From Gammaproteobacteria bacterium (lineage in GTDB: Bacteria; Pseudomonadota; Gammaproteobacteria; Pseudomonadales; Pseudohongiellaceae), in the NCBI GenBank assembly GCA_030654835.1, contig JAURWS010000033.1:62001-126000 (forward strand): DNA of 64,000 nt, in the 5' to 3' direction. Of this stretch, positions 63,984 through 64,000 are shown piece after piece (the stretch's first letter is position 1; each line of letters starts with the position of its first letter). The notes under the pieces were generated by a model. It was not told the DNA's origin. It was given only the letters and a program-made list of their open reading frames with translations, and did no database searches. A program made the translations under genes and the position numbers.

Positions 63984-64000
63984 CTCTAGTGTCTTCTGCA

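Overview
This window looks like a chromosomal segment of a high-GC, aerobic gammaproteobacterium. The evidence is indirect: Pseudomonas-style REP palindromes lie between genes, the proteobacterial cus/cop copper genes are arranged as usual for that group, and there are fatty-acid beta-oxidation genes and a DUF883/YqjE-like envelope cluster. I cannot name a genus. No rRNA, tRNA or CRISPR array was seen.

Layout. 1-15.6 kb: a giant two-partner-secretion exoprotein (over 4660 residues, cut by the left window edge) followed by its TpsB transporter with an ATGA overlap. Most of the exoprotein is two tandem arrays that share a 510-bp (170-aa) period. 15.7-30.8 kb: an HDOD protein, a pair of DUF4398-type lipoproteins (one fused to OmpA), a three-gene signalling operon (response regulator-PAS, Crp-like regulator, hybrid kinase), an OmpA porin, an ice-binding-type (DUF3494) lipoprotein, a lone GspF, a BON protein, a run of five small membrane proteins and a serine hydrolase. 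30.9-34.6 kb: a small membrane protein, a nested inverted-repeat element, and a three-gene set of diheme cytochrome c (TsdA-like), SulP permease and Tat-exported DsrE-like protein that suggests thiosulfate/sulfur oxidation. 34.7-40.6 kb: alcohol dehydrogenase, FadB/FadJ-like bifunctional enzyme, thiolase and acyl-CoA dehydrogenase, separated by REP palindromes. 40.7-42.4 kb: a hipA-hipB toxin-antitoxin pair that sits exactly at the 3' end of the acyl-CoA dehydrogenase gene and is bracketed by a 56-bp direct repeat of that gene end.

42.4-61.7 kb is a copper-resistance island: CopA P-type ATPase, a small membrane protein, the CusS/CusR two-component system, divergent copABCD, a Met-rich periplasmic protein, several small metal-cluster genes, decayed cupredoxin and SBF-type transporter fragments, and a cusCBA efflux operon led by a CopL-like metal-binding protein. 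CusR probably acts at an 18-bp perfect dyad between cusR and copA. The ATPase clears the cytoplasm, the CopA oxidase and CopB/C/D handle the periplasm and uptake, and CusCBA exports from the periplasm. A 3' relic of a second copB and an IS3-like scar show that the island was assembled and trimmed. The window ends with an endonuclease/exonuclease/phosphatase-family protein and a cardiolipin synthase.

The most unusual items are the lock-step 510-bp arrays, the hipAB insertion with its duplicated gene end, a REP palindrome read in frame inside copB, and the TsdA-SulP-DsrE cassette. All function names come from reading motifs by eye; no database search was run.
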